Positions 51,550 to 60,285 of a DNA stretch of 64,000 nucleotides are shown piece after piece. Below the pieces are notes generated by a model. That model saw only the letters and a program-made list of their open reading frames with translations. It was not told where the DNA came from and searched no databases. A program made the translations under genes and the position numbers. Positions within the stretch are counted from its first letter, which is position 1. Every line of letters starts with the position of its first letter. The stretch comes from Planctomycetota bacterium (GTDB lineage: Bacteria; Planctomycetota; UBA1135; GCA-002686595), in contig JACRIN010000006.1 in the NCBI GenBank assembly GCA_016220085.1, positions 1 through 64,000 on the forward strand, written 5' to 3'.

Positions 51550-51616
51550 CCGGCCGAGTGTGCCGGCCGAGCGAGTGGGCCGAGTGAGCCGGCCGAGTGT
51601 GCCGCCGAGTGAGTCG
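51550..51616. repeat. GGCCGAGTG-type direct repeats
   Basis: A 15-mer, CCGGCCGAGTGTGCC, occurs exactly twice (51550-51564 and 51589-51603), with partial GGCCGAGTG units between and after. It lies in the 474-base gap between the sulfatase-like gene and rpsO; 51437-51549 holds nothing recognisable. Confidence 0.7.
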
Positions 51617-51682
51617 AGGGCGGGCTCGGAACCGCGCTCGCGGGGCGCCGCGAGCGCTTCGCGCGCCGTTCGGGCGGTCGAT

Positions 51683-51710
51683 TTGGTTCCGCCGGGGAGC
51701 TCGCTATACT
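51683..51710 (+). promoter_or_regulatory. Promoter of rpsO-pnp
   Basis: TTGGTT (51683-51688), a 16-base spacer, then TATACT (51705-51710) followed by CCTCGGCC. It leaves a structured leader of nearly 200 bases before rpsO. Confidence 0.75.
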
Positions 51711-51735
51711 CCTCGGCCCCTTCGCTGGGTTTGGG

Positions 51736-51838
51736 GCGGGTGCCTACCCGCGCCAAGGGCCGGTCGATCGCACCGTCGGTGCGAGCCGGCGCACCCGTTA
51801 CCTGGAGTTCCAACCCTGGGTTCCGGGCAAGTTCCAGG
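51736..51838 (+). promoter_or_regulatory. Structured rpsO leader
   Basis: Three potential stems lie in order: GCGGGT/ACCCGC (51736-51751), TCGCACC/GGTGCGA (51768-51784), and CCTGGA/TCCAGG (51801-51838) enclosing a CCC/GGG stem. S15 represses its own translation through leader structures in many bacteria, so an autoregulatory element is plausible. This is an inference from position and pairing. Confidence 0.45.
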
Positions 51839-51910
51839 ATCGCCGACCGTGTCGACGCGCTGTCGACGCACAACGGCCGACGATCAGTCGCCAGCCATTT
51901 GGAGATTGCC

Positions 51911-52180
51911 ATGGCAATCACTGCCGAACGCAAGGCTCAGGTCATCAAGGAGTTCGCCCGGATCCCGGGCGACACCGGTTCCCCGGAAGTTCAGGTCGCC
52001 GTCCTCACCGAGGAGATCAAGGCGCTGACGGAGCACCTGCGGACGCACCGCAAGGACTACACCTCTCGCCGGGGCCTCCTCATGATGGTCGGCGGGCGCA
52101 GCAAGCTCTTGAAGTACCTGCGCACGAAGGCTCCCGAGCGCTATCAGCTCGTGGTCAACAAGCTCGGCCTCCGTCGCTGA
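51911..52180 (+). CDS. rpsO: 30S ribosomal protein S15
   Basis: S15 is a primary 16S rRNA-binding protein of the small-subunit platform. The 89-residue length is standard, and the signatures [51 protein letters not shown] are intact, with the usual ending NKLGLRR. GGAGATTGCC directly precedes ATG 51911. It is followed by pnp, the arrangement conserved in most bacteria. Confidence 0.98.
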   Translation: MAITAERKAQVIKEFARIPGDTGSPEVQVAVLTEEIKALTEHLRTHRKDYTSRRGLLMMVGGRSKLLKYLRTKAPERYQLVVNKLGLRR

Positions 52181-52268
52181 GCCGAGCCTGAAGGAGGACT
52201 CCTCGACGTGAGCGCGTGCAGCCGAGCCAAGACGAAGCTGACGCGGTCGACACGCGAGGTGATTTGGA

Positions 52269-52295
52269 GGAGCGTTCGCCTGGCGCGAACGCTCC
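52269..52295 (+). promoter_or_regulatory. pnp leader hairpin
   Basis: GGAGCGTTCGC (52269-52279) pairs perfectly over 11 bp with GCGAACGCTCC (52285-52295), loop CTGGC. It lies 52 bases before the pnp ATG with no T-run after it. In E. coli a leader hairpin here is cut by RNase III and then used for PNPase autoregulation; a like role is inferred. Confidence 0.6.
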
Positions 52296-52347
52296 GCGTG
52301 GTAAGGGAATTCAACGCAACGATTCGAGACAAAAGGACATTGGTTTC

Positions 52348-54510
52348 ATGACCAGCACGTACGCGAGTGTGACGCGCGAGATCGCCGGACACACGATCAC
52401 ATTGGAGACGGGCCAGATGGCTCGTCAGGCGCTCGGAAGCGTCATCGCCACGGTCGACGGCACGAAGTGCTTCGCCGCCGTTTGCGCAGGCCCGGGCCGC
52501 GAAGATCAAGACTTCTTCCCGCTCACCGTCGACTATCGCGAGAAGACCGAAGCCGCGGGCAAGATCCCAGGCGGCTTCTTCAAGCGCGAGGGTCGTCCGA
52601 CGACGAAGGAGATCCTCACGATGCGCCTGATCGATCGCGCGATCCGGCCGCTCTTCGCCGACGGGTTCAAGCAAGAGGTGCAGTTGATGAGCCACTGCCT
52701 CTGCTACGACGGAGTCACCAACTCCGACGTCACCGCGATGATCGCGGGCTTCGCCGCGGTGCGCATCAGCGGCATGCCGTTCCACGGTTCGCTCGGCGCG
52801 GTGCGCGTCGGCCAGATCGACGGCAAGTTCGTCGCGTTCCCGAGCGACGAGGAACGTCGCACGAACTCCGCGCTCGACCTCGTCGTCGCCGGCCACGCGG
52901 ACGCGGTGTGCATGGTCGAAGCGAGCGCCAAGCAGCTCAAGGAACGCGAGATGGTCGACGCGCTCGAGTTCGCGCACGACGTCATTCGCCAGATCGCGGA
53001 GCTCATCGACGAGCTCAACGCGAAGGTCGGCAAGCCCGCCTACCCGTGGACGCCGCCGACGGTCGACGAGGCGCTCGCGAAGTCGGTGTCGGCCTACCGG
53101 CCGCGCGTCAAGGACGTGCTGTTCACGCCGGGCAAGCACGACCGCGCCGACGCGATCGACGCGATCCGCGACGAAGCGGTCGCCGCCCTGGTCGCCGGCA
53201 TCACCGACGAGAAGGAGCTCGCGAAGCGCACCAAGGCCGCGAAGGGCGCGTTCGACGAACTCGCCTCGAGCGTCGAGCGTGAAGCGATCGTCGACGGCAA
53301 GCGCGCCGACGGCCGCGCGTTCGATCAGATCCGCGAGATCACGATCGTCCCGAACTTCATCCCGCGTCAGCACGGCTCCGTGCTGTTCACGCGCGGTGAA
53401 ACGCAGGCGTTGGTCAGCGTCACGCTCGGCACCGCCGACGACGAGCAGATCATCGACGGTCTCGACGACGAGTACCGCAAGAACTTCTACTTGCACTACA
53501 ACTTCCCGCCGTACTCGGTCGGTGAGACGCGCCGCATCATGGGCCCGGGTCGCCGCGAGATCGGACACGGCATGCTCGCCGAACGCGCGCTCGGCAATGT
53601 CACGCCGCCGAAGGATCGCTTCCCGTACACGATCCGCATCGTCTCCGACATCATGGAGTCGAACGGCAGCTCGTCGATGGCGAGCGTGTGCGGCGGTTGC
53701 CTCGCGATGATGCTCGCCGGCGTCCCGTTGATGCAGCCGGTCGCGGGCATCGCGATGGGCCTCGTCGAGGAAGGCGGCAAGCAGGCCGTGCTCTCCGACA
53801 TCCTCGGCTCGGAAGACCACCACGGCGACATGGACTTCAAGGTCGCGGGCTCCGGTCTCGGCATCACCGCGCTGCAGATGGACATCAAGATCAAGGGCGT
53901 CACCCGCGAGCTCCTCGAGCGTGCGCTCGAGCAAGCCCGTCGCGGCCGCATCGAGATCCTGAAGAAGATGCTCGACGCCGTGCCGCGTCCGGCGAAGGAG
54001 ATCTCTCCGTACGCGCCGCGCATGGAAGTGATCCGCATCCCGTCCGACAAGATCGGTTACCTGATCGGGCCCGGCGGTCGCAACATCAAGGCGATGCAGG
54101 AGCAGTACAAGGTCAAGATCGCGATCCTCGACGACACCGGCACCGTGCAGGTCGCGGGCGTCGAGCGCGACAACGTGGCCGCCTGCATCCAAGCGATCCA
54201 AGCGATGTGCGAGACGCCGAAGATCGGCACTCGCTACAAGGGCACCGTCAAGTCGATCAAGGACTTCGGCGCGTTCATCGAGATCCTGCCGGGCGTCGAA
54301 GGCCTGTGCCACATCTCCGAGCTCGACGAAGGCTACGTCGACCGCGTCACCGACATCGTCCAGATCGGTGAAGAGGTCGAGGTCGAGATCATCAACGTCG
54401 ACGACCGCGGCAAGATCAAGCTCTCGCGCAAGGCGGTGCTGGTCGGCAGCGGCGCGGGCCCGGAAGAGCCCGAGGGCGACGTGAATGAAGGTCAACCGAA
54501 CGACGAGTGA
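52348..54510 (+). CDS. pnp: Polyribonucleotide nucleotidyltransferase
   Basis: PNPase degrades RNA 3' to 5' using phosphate and works in the RNA degradosome. The 720-residue protein has two RNase PH domains (first with [33 protein letters not shown]; second with [33 protein letters not shown] and [14 protein letters not shown]), an all-helical linker, a KH domain ([22 protein letters not shown]) and an S1 domain ([33 protein letters not shown]). AAAAGGA lies eleven bases before ATG 52348. It is downstream of rpsO and followed by a hairpin terminator. Confidence 0.98.
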   Translation: MTSTYASVTREIAGHTITLETGQMARQALGSVIATVDGTKCFAAVCAGPGREDQDFFPLTVDYREKTEAAGKIPGGFFKREGRPTTKEILTMRLIDRAIRPLFADGFKQEVQLMSHCLCYDGVTNSDVTAMIAGFAAVRISGMPFHGSLGAVRVGQIDGKFVAFPSDEERRTNSALDLVVAGHADAVCMVEASAKQLKEREMVDALEFAHDVIRQIAELIDELNAKVGKPAYPWTPPTVDEALAKSVSAYRPRVKDVLFTPGKHDRADAIDAIRDEAVAALVAGITDEKELAKRTKAAKGAFDELASSVEREAIVDGKRADGRAFDQIREITIVPNFIPRQHGSVLFTRGETQALVSVTLGTADDEQIIDGLDDEYRKNFYLHYNFPPYSVGETRRIMGPGRREIGHGMLAERALGNVTPPKDRFPYTIRIVSDIMESNGSSSMASVCGGCLAMMLAGVPLMQPVAGIAMGLVEEGGKQAVLSDILGSEDHHGDMDFKVAGSGLGITALQMDIKIKGVTRELLERALEQARRGRIEILKKMLDAVPRPAKEISPYAPRMEVIRIPSDKIGYLIGPGGRNIKAMQEQYKVKIAILDDTGTVQVAGVERDNVAACIQAIQAMCETPKIGTRYKGTVKSIKDFGAFIEILPGVEGLCHISELDEGYVDRVTDIVQIGEEVEVEIINVDDRGKIKLSRKAVLVGSGAGPEEPEGDVNEGQPNDE

Positions 54511-54529
54511 TCGTCGACGGCGATCGAAG

Positions 54530-54573
54530 CCGCGGGCCGCTAGGGGACTGACCCCGCGCGGCCCGCGGTGTTT
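54530..54573 (+). terminator. Terminator hairpin after pnp
   Basis: CCGCGGGCCGC (54530-54540) pairs with GCGGCCCGCGG (54558-54568), and an inner GGGG/CCCC stem (54543-54555) tops it. It is followed by a short T-rich tail (TGTTT). The tail is weak, so efficiency is uncertain. Confidence 0.6.
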
Positions 54574-54615
54574 CGGCGCGGCGTGGCTCGGCCCTACTTC
54601 GCCGGGCTCGCCGAG

Positions 54616-54621
54616 CTATCT
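54616..54621 (+). promoter_or_regulatory. Possible -10 box of the sigma-54 activator gene
   Basis: TATCTT ends nine bases before GTG 54631. No -35 is obvious. A GGAG element overlaps the expected start region, so the message could be leaderless or carry a very short leader. Confidence 0.35.
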
Positions 54622-54630
54622 TGGAGCCGC

Positions 54631-57600
54631 GTGAGCCTCCTTGTCGTCGGTCTGCTCGCCGCCGCGCTCCAAGGCGCGGACCTCGCGCCGTCGACTTCGC
54701 CGCCGCGCCCGAGGGTCCACGCGGTGTGGATCGCGCCCGCGACGCTGGTCGTCGACGGCGATTCGACCGAGTGGCAGCCCGATACTCCCTCCGAGGTCGT
54801 CGTCGACGACCTGCGGCAGTTCATCGCGCTCGGCCGACCGATCACCGATCTGTGGTCGGGACTCGACGATGCGTCGCTCGAGCTCTGGGTCGGTTGGAAC
54901 CGCGACGACCTGGTGCTCGGCGGCGTCGTGCTCGACTCCGTCGCGGACCACAACGCGCAGCGTTGGTACCAGGGCGACAGCCTCGAGCTCTTCCTCGATC
55001 TCGGCGAACGCCGCGCGCAGTGGGGCCGCGACGACTACCAAGTGATGCTCGCGCCCAATTGGGAGGAGCGTCCGTGGGGCGTGTACCTGCACGAAGGCCA
55101 GGGCGGGCCCGCCGGTCCGTCCGACGGCGGCTTCGGCGGCGTCGAAGTCGCGTCGAAGCGCATCGACGGCGGCTATCGGTTCGAGGCCCGCCTGCCGTGG
55201 CGCAACTTCCACGGCTTCGTGCCGCGGGCGGGCGCCGAGCTCGGCTTCAACTTCGCGCTCTGCGATCGCGACAGCATCGGGCCGCTTGAGAGCTACGCGA
55301 ATTGGACCGGCGAGACCGACATCGCGTTCCACGCGGATCGGCGCGGCACGCTCTCGCTCGTCGCGCCTCCGCTCGAGGCCGCGGCGTCGACCGACAGCGC
55401 GGGCGAGTTCGAGGTGCTGCCGAACTTGCGTTGGATCGAGCTCGTCGCGCTCGCGGGGCTGTACGTGCTCGCGCTGTGGACGTGCGGGCTGTGGAGTCGG
55501 CCTCGCGCTCGGCGCGCGGCGGCCGCGTTCGCGCTGTTCGCGTTGCTCGGCGCGGTCGCCGCCGCGTTCGTCGCCGGCGCGATCGACCAGCGGGAGCGCG
55601 CCGGGCGCCGCGACGCGCTCGACGAGTACTGGGCACGCTTCCAGGCGTTGCTCGACTCCGGCGCGCTCGGGCATCCGGAGCCCGACGAGCTCGCCACCCG
55701 CGTCGAAGCGTTGCTCGCGGGCAAGTCGATCCCGGCGAAGCGCCCGTCGGCGTTCGTCAGCGTCGCGCCCGAGGGCTCGGAGCTCGGCGCGGTCGAGCGC
55801 ACGCTGCGACGCGGCATTCCGTACCGACCGATCGTGTCGCCGGGCGCTGCCGATCCGCTGCGCGGTGTGAAGCTCGCACCGGGCGAGACGCGGACGCTGA
55901 AGCTCGACCCGCCGATCGAGATCGACGCCGTCGAGCTGGTCGCTCGCGTATCGGATCCGCGCTACGTGCAGTTCGGCGTCGCGCAGACCAGCGTCCTGTC
56001 GCTCTCGTTCCTGCGCGGCGGCGAAGCGGTCGGCATCGCGCGCGAGGTGCGCCACCGTCAGGACCTGCACTTCGAGGAAGACGTCCACCGCGACCACCCG
56101 GGCCTCGAACCCGCGTTCTACCGCGCCGGCGGTCGCGTCGGGCGCGTGCACGCCGACGCGCTGTTGCTCGATCTCGGGCCGCCGAGGGCGGTCGACGAAA
56201 TCGTCGTGCGGCACGTCGGCGGCGAGCGCGGGTACCTCGTCGAACTCGTCGCGTTCGCGGTGCGCGCGCCCGCGGTCGGCGCGGAGCTGCCGGAGGGCTT
56301 GCGCGCCAACGCCGCGGGCGAATGGGAATGGAGCTCTTGGACGCGCGTGATCGCCGCCGAGGTCGCCGCGCCCGCGCGCGCGCCGAAGACCAGCGCCGAG
56401 CTCGAGATCGTGCGCGAGCTCTCGATCGGCGGCGAGCCGATCGGCACCGTCTACCTGCGCGACACGCGCGCCGTGCCGTCGCTCGCGCGTTGGCGGTGGC
56501 TGCCGATCTTCGTCGCCGCCGGCCTCGCGCCGTTCGCGGTCGCTTTCTTCGCCGAGTGGCTCTCCGCTCGTCGTCGCATCCGCAACAAGCTCGCGGTCGG
56601 CTTCGCGATCTCGTCCGCGGTGCCGCTGCTCGCGTTGACGTTGCTGCTCGAGAAGTCGCTGGAGCAGGAGCACGTCCAATACGAGGGCGAGCGCGTCTCC
56701 CTCGAACTCGCCGACGCCGAGCGCGCGCTCGACGCCGAGCAGCGCGAACTCGCGCGCGAGGCCGAACGGCTCTTGCGCGTCGCCGCGGTGCGGTGGGAGC
56801 TCTCGCGTGAAGTGCCGGCGATCAGCGAGACGCTCGCGAGCGACGCGTGGTGGGGCCCGGGCGAAACCGGCGTCCTGCGGATGCTGATGCGCGTCGCGCC
56901 GGACGGACGGTGGCTGCGCGTCGGCACCGGTCCGGGCTGGCAGAGCTTGCCGGCGTCGTTCCAACCGAGCTCCGGCGTGTGGCGGCCGTGGGGGCGCACG
57001 CTCGTCTGCGGTGTCGCGCAGACCGCGAGCGGCGCGGAGCAGCCGCTCTTGGTGCTAGTCGCGCGCGAACCGCGCTTCGAAGTCGCGACGCGCGCGGGAC
57101 GGGAGGAGCGCGCGGCCTCGTCGCTCGCCGTGCTCGGCGTCGGTCGCGATCCCGCGCCGCGCTTGGAGGACCTGCGGCCCGCGCGCGCCGGCGAGACGCG
57201 CCGCGGCGTGTTCACGCCCGACGGCGAGCTCGCGCTCGTGCTGGTCGCGTCGCGCCGCGAGCGCGGCGTGCCGGTGTTCGGCACGTGGACGCTGACCGAG
57301 TTGCTCTTCGCCGCCGGTCTCTCCGCCGTCTTCACGGCGTTGCTCTTCGCGGGCATCCTCACCGGGCACTTGGTCGGTCCGATCGAGCGACTCGACCGCG
57401 CCGTGCGCGCGGGGCAGGGCTCCGACGCGAACGTCGAGGTCGAGGACGAGGTCGGGCACCTCGCCGGCGCGGTGCAATCGTTCGCACGCGAGGTCGCGCA
57501 CCGCGTCCGTCAGCTCGAGTCGTTGCGCGACGTGCAGGAGGACCTTGCGAAGCACCTGGACACCGAGCTCGCGCGCGAAGCGGCGCTGACTTTCGTCGCC

Positions 57601-59439
57601 CGCGAGGTCGGCGCCGATTCGGTCTGGATGGCATGGCGCGGCGAGCCCGGCGAGGAGGCGCGCGTCTTTGCTCTCGGCGGCCGCTCGTTCCCGATCGCCG
57701 ACGACGCGCAGTGGCTCCGGCGCGCGCTGCGTTGCGATCAGCTCCAGGAGTACCGCGACGAGCGCGGCTTGCCCGGGCTCTCGGCGTCCGAACGCACGTT
57801 GTTCGGTTCGGTCGAGCGCATGCTCGCGTTGCCTTTGGTCGCCGGCGGCGACGCGCGCGGAGCGTTGCTCGTCGGTACGTCGAACGAGCGCCAGCTCGAC
57901 CTGACGTTCCTGCGCGCGGCGTCGGCGCAGGCGGCGATCGCGCTCGAGAACGCTCGCCTCTACGCGCGTGCCGTCACCGACGCGGTCACCGGCTTCCTGT
58001 TCGAGCCGGGGTTCCGCCAGCGCCTGGGCGAGGAGATCCAGCGCGCCGAAACCCAGCCCGAGGCGGGCGTGCGCGTCTTCCAAGTGCGTTTCCGCGACCT
58101 ACCGCCGATCGAGGCCGTCGCGGCGGAGCGCATCCGCGAAGCGTCGCGTCGGATGCGCAACGCGCTGCGCGGGATGGCGATCTATGGGCGCTCCGGTGCG
58201 ACCGATCTCTTGGTCGCGCTTCCATGGAGCGGCCACAAGCCGAACATCGAGGCGCTGGAGGCGCGGCTGGTCGAGCAGCTGACCGCCGCACCCTGGCCCG
58301 ACGGCAGCGCGGTCGGAAACCCGCTGGTCTCGACCGCCGCGTGGCCGGACGACGGCCCGAGCGCGCGCTTCGTGCTCCAGGTGCTCTCCGAGCGCCTCGC
58401 CGAAGTGCAGTCCGCGCAGCCGGTCGCCGCGCTCGAGTTCCTGGAGCGCAACCTGCCGACGGACTTCGTCGCCGGATCCCCGTTGATGGTCGAGCTGCTC
58501 GACACGGTGCGGCGCGTCGCCGAGCAGGACGTCACCGTCGTCGTCACCGGCGAGACCGGCACCGGCAAGGACCGGGTCGCCGAGCTGATCCATCGCTGGA
58601 GTGCGCGGACCGAGGGACCGATGGTCCACGTGCACTGCCCGTCGCTCTCCGGCGCCCTGATCGAGGACGAGCTCTTCGGCCACGAAGTGGGGGCCTTCAC
58701 CGGCGCGGATTCGAGGCGGATGGGTCCGTTCGAGTACGCCGCCGGCGGCACCGTCGTGCTCGACGAGGTCGCAGGGCTTTCCCCCGAAGGCCAGGTCGCC
58801 CTGCTGCGCTTGGTCGAGACCCGCCAGGTGCTGCCGCTCGGCTCGACTCGGCCTGTGCAGCTCGACGTCCGCCTCGTGGCGACCAGCTCCAAGGACCTTT
58901 CCAGGGAAGTCCAAAGCGGGACGTTCCGCAGCGACCTCTACTTCCGCCTCAACGTCGCCCAGCTGACCCTGCCGCCGCTGCGCCTGCGCAAGCAGGCGAT
59001 CCCCGAGTTGGTCGACGCCGCGCTGCGCCGGTTCAACGCCGCGGCGCCCAAGCCGGTGACCGGAGTCGCGCCGGGCGTGCTCGACCGGCTGTTCGACCAC
59101 GACTGGCCGGGCAACCTCCGCGAGCTCTTCAACGTGCTGTCGGGCGGCTTCATCGTCGCCCAGGGCGGGGAGCTCCGCCTCGAGCATGTGACGCTGGAGC
59201 CCGCCGAGGAACCGGCGCCGACCGGCACCGCCGCGCTCAACGAGCGCCAGCGGGCGGTGCTCTCCGACCTCGGAGCCGGCGGCCAGATCACCTCGACCCA
59301 GTACGCCGACCGGCATGGCATCTCGAGCCGCACCGGCCTGCGCGATCTGCTCGACCTGGTGGAGCAGGGCTACCTCGCCAAGGAGGGGGAGCGTCGGGGC
59401 ACCCGCTTTCGTCGCACCGCCAAGGCCGGACCAGCCTAG
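54631..59439 (+). CDS. Transmembrane sigma-54 activator with periplasmic CBM9-like domain
   Basis: The 1,602-residue multidomain regulator has in order: a signal/anchor (1-17); an exported CBM9-like beta-sandwich (about 25-250, VDGDSTEWQPD and WYQGDSLELFLDLG); two membrane segments (265-335); a second exported region; membrane segments at about 623-690; another extracytoplasmic sensor; a final helix (888-910) with HAMP; a GAF domain (about 990-1110); a degenerate GGDEF-like part (1113-1260); and a sigma-54 AAA+ domain. This has Walker A GETGTGK (from 1307) and the sigma-54-contact loop GAFTGA (from 1354). A winged-helix-like end replaces the usual Fis helix-turn-helix. GTG 54631 is chosen because it gives a signal peptide and avoids the pnp terminator; GTG 54568 is the alternative. 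Confidence 0.85.
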   Translation: MSLLVVGLLAAALQGADLAPSTSPPRPRVHAVWIAPATLVVDGDSTEWQPDTPSEVVVDDLRQFIALGRPITDLWSGLDDASLELWVGWNRDDLVLGGVVLDSVADHNAQRWYQGDSLELFLDLGERRAQWGRDDYQVMLAPNWEERPWGVYLHEGQGGPAGPSDGGFGGVEVASKRIDGGYRFEARLPWRNFHGFVPRAGAELGFNFALCDRDSIGPLESYANWTGETDIAFHADRRGTLSLVAPPLEAAASTDSAGEFEVLPNLRWIELVALAGLYVLALWTCGLWSRPRARRAAAAFALFALLGAVAAAFVAGAIDQRERAGRRDALDEYWARFQALLDSGALGHPEPDELATRVEALLAGKSIPAKRPSAFVSVAPEGSELGAVERTLRRGIPYRPIVSPGAADPLRGVKLAPGETRTLKLDPPIEIDAVELVARVSDPRYVQFGVAQTSVLSLSFLRGGEAVGIAREVRHRQDLHFEEDVHRDHPGLEPAFYRAGGRVGRVHADALLLDLGPPRAVDEIVVRHVGGERGYLVELVAFAVRAPAVGAELPEGLRANAAGEWEWSSWTRVIAAEVAAPARAPKTSAELEIVRELSIGGEPIGTVYLRDTRAVPSLARWRWLPIFVAAGLAPFAVAFFAEWLSARRRIRNKLAVGFAISSAVPLLALTLLLEKSLEQEHVQYEGERVSLELADAERALDAEQRELAREAERLLRVAAVRWELSREVPAISETLASDAWWGPGETGVLRMLMRVAPDGRWLRVGTGPGWQSLPASFQPSSGVWRPWGRTLVCGVAQTASGAEQPLLVLVAREPRFEVATRAGREERAASSLAVLGVGRDPAPRLEDLRPARAGETRRGVFTPDGELALVLVASRRERGVPVFGTWTLTELLFAAGLSAVFTALLFAGILTGHLVGPIERLDRAVRAGQGSDANVEVEDEVGHLAGAVQSFAREVAHRVRQLESLRDVQEDLAKHLDTELAREAALTFVAREVGADSVWMAWRGEPGEEARVFALGGRSFPIADDAQWLRRALRCDQLQEYRDERGLPGLSASERTLFGSVERMLALPLVAGGDARGALLVGTSNERQLDLTFLRAASAQAAIALENARLYARAVTDAVTGFLFEPGFRQRLGEEIQRAETQPEAGVRVFQVRFRDLPPIEAVAAERIREASRRMRNALRGMAIYGRSGATDLLVALPWSGHKPNIEALEARLVEQLTAAPWPDGSAVGNPLVSTAAWPDDGPSARFVLQVLSERLAEVQSAQPVAALEFLERNLPTDFVAGSPLMVELLDTVRRVAEQDVTVVVTGETGTGKDRVAELIHRWSARTEGPMVHVHCPSLSGALIEDELFGHEVGAFTGADSRRMGPFEYAAGGTVVLDEVAGLSPEGQVALLRLVETRQVLPLGSTRPVQLDVRLVATSSKDLSREVQSGTFRSDLYFRLNVAQLTLPPLRLRKQAIPELVDAALRRFNAAAPKPVTGVAPGVLDRLFDHDWPGNLRELFNVLSGGFIVAQGGELRLEHVTLEPAEEPAPTGTAALNERQRAVLSDLGAGGQITSTQYADRHGISSRTGLRDLLDLVEQGYLAKEGERRGTRFRRTAKAGPA

Positions 59440-59683
59440 AAAACGGGCAGAAACTGCACGCCTCTGACGGATAATGTCGAATAGGTCGGCGTGGCGCTAT
59501 CGCAGCTCGAGCCCGTCCGCAGCCGTTGCACGCCCCGATTGGCGGAGCTAAGTCGATTCTCGGCAGTGACTTGGGGGGATGGCGAACGAACGATTTCGTT
59601 ATCCGTGGGCACTCGGACTACGCGTTGCGCTGCCCCCGGCGCGCCCAGCGACGTGTCGCTCGGCCAAGGAAGGACCCCCAGTC
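59440..59683. other. Intergenic region with possible sigma-54 site
   Basis: The 244-base gap holds no gene with a convincing start. At 59615-59628 there is GG-N10-GC with TTGC at the -12 side, 56 bases before the exported-protein start. In DNA this GC-rich such matches arise by chance. Confidence 0.25.
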
Positions 59684-60202
59684 ATGAAGCTCACCCCCCC
59701 CGACCTTCGGCCCGCCCGTCAGCCCGCCTGCTCGCCCGCCCGCTGGTTCCAGGCCCTCGCGGCGCTGGTCTTGGTGGTAGGTGCGCTGGCGCATGCCGAC
59801 CCGCTGGTGGACGCCGCAGCGCCCGTGTCGCCCGAGACGGCGGCGGTGCCGGCCGAGGCCTCGAGCCGGGCAGCGTCGCTCGTGATGGGGAAGGACTGGA
59901 TCATCAAAGCCGCCGACAACATCTGCGGTCTGAAGGACGCCAGCCAGCTCAGCAATCCGGCGGTGGTCGACTACGACGCGCTGCTGGCGGCGACTCCGGA
60001 GATGAAGTCGATGCGCGATCAGAAGATCGACGCGAACACCCCGGAGGGGATCCGACTGACCAACGCGGCGGTCGACCGGGTGACGAAGGCCTGTGAGGAG
60101 ATCCGGACCCAGCTTGGCCACTGCAGCGTCTGGAAGGAAGTCCGCCACCGCGACGGTCGGACCCTCACCGACATCACCAGCAAGGTCAAGGCGCAGTTCT
60201 GA
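59684..60202 (+). CDS. Exported protein of unknown function
   Basis: The 172-residue protein starts at ATG 59684 with AAGGAAGGA upstream. The signal peptide has an extended polar N-region and the hydrophobic core WFQALAALVLVVGALAHA, probably cleaved after ALAHA. The mature part is helical with three Cys (ICGLKD, KACEEI, GHCSVW). No family was recognised. It precedes a secretin gene by 83 bases and may be part of the same secretion or pilus locus. Confidence 0.8.
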   Translation: MKLTPPDLRPARQPACSPARWFQALAALVLVVGALAHADPLVDAAAPVSPETAAVPAEASSRAASLVMGKDWIIKAADNICGLKDASQLSNPAVVDYDALLAATPEMKSMRDQKIDANTPEGIRLTNAAVDRVTKACEEIRTQLGHCSVWKEVRHRDGRTLTDITSKVKAQF

Positions 60203-60285
60203 CCCGCCCCCGCCCGGCCCAGGTCCATCGCCTGACCGCGGCAGTCGAAATGACCTGCATCGGGCAGTCCCACCCCCTCGTTCGA

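Noticed and set aside
54568..54630. GTG 54568 as start of the sigma-54 activator
   Set aside because: It lies within the pnp terminator hairpin and lacks a ribosome-binding site; GTG 54631 gives a clean signal peptide. It remains possible.
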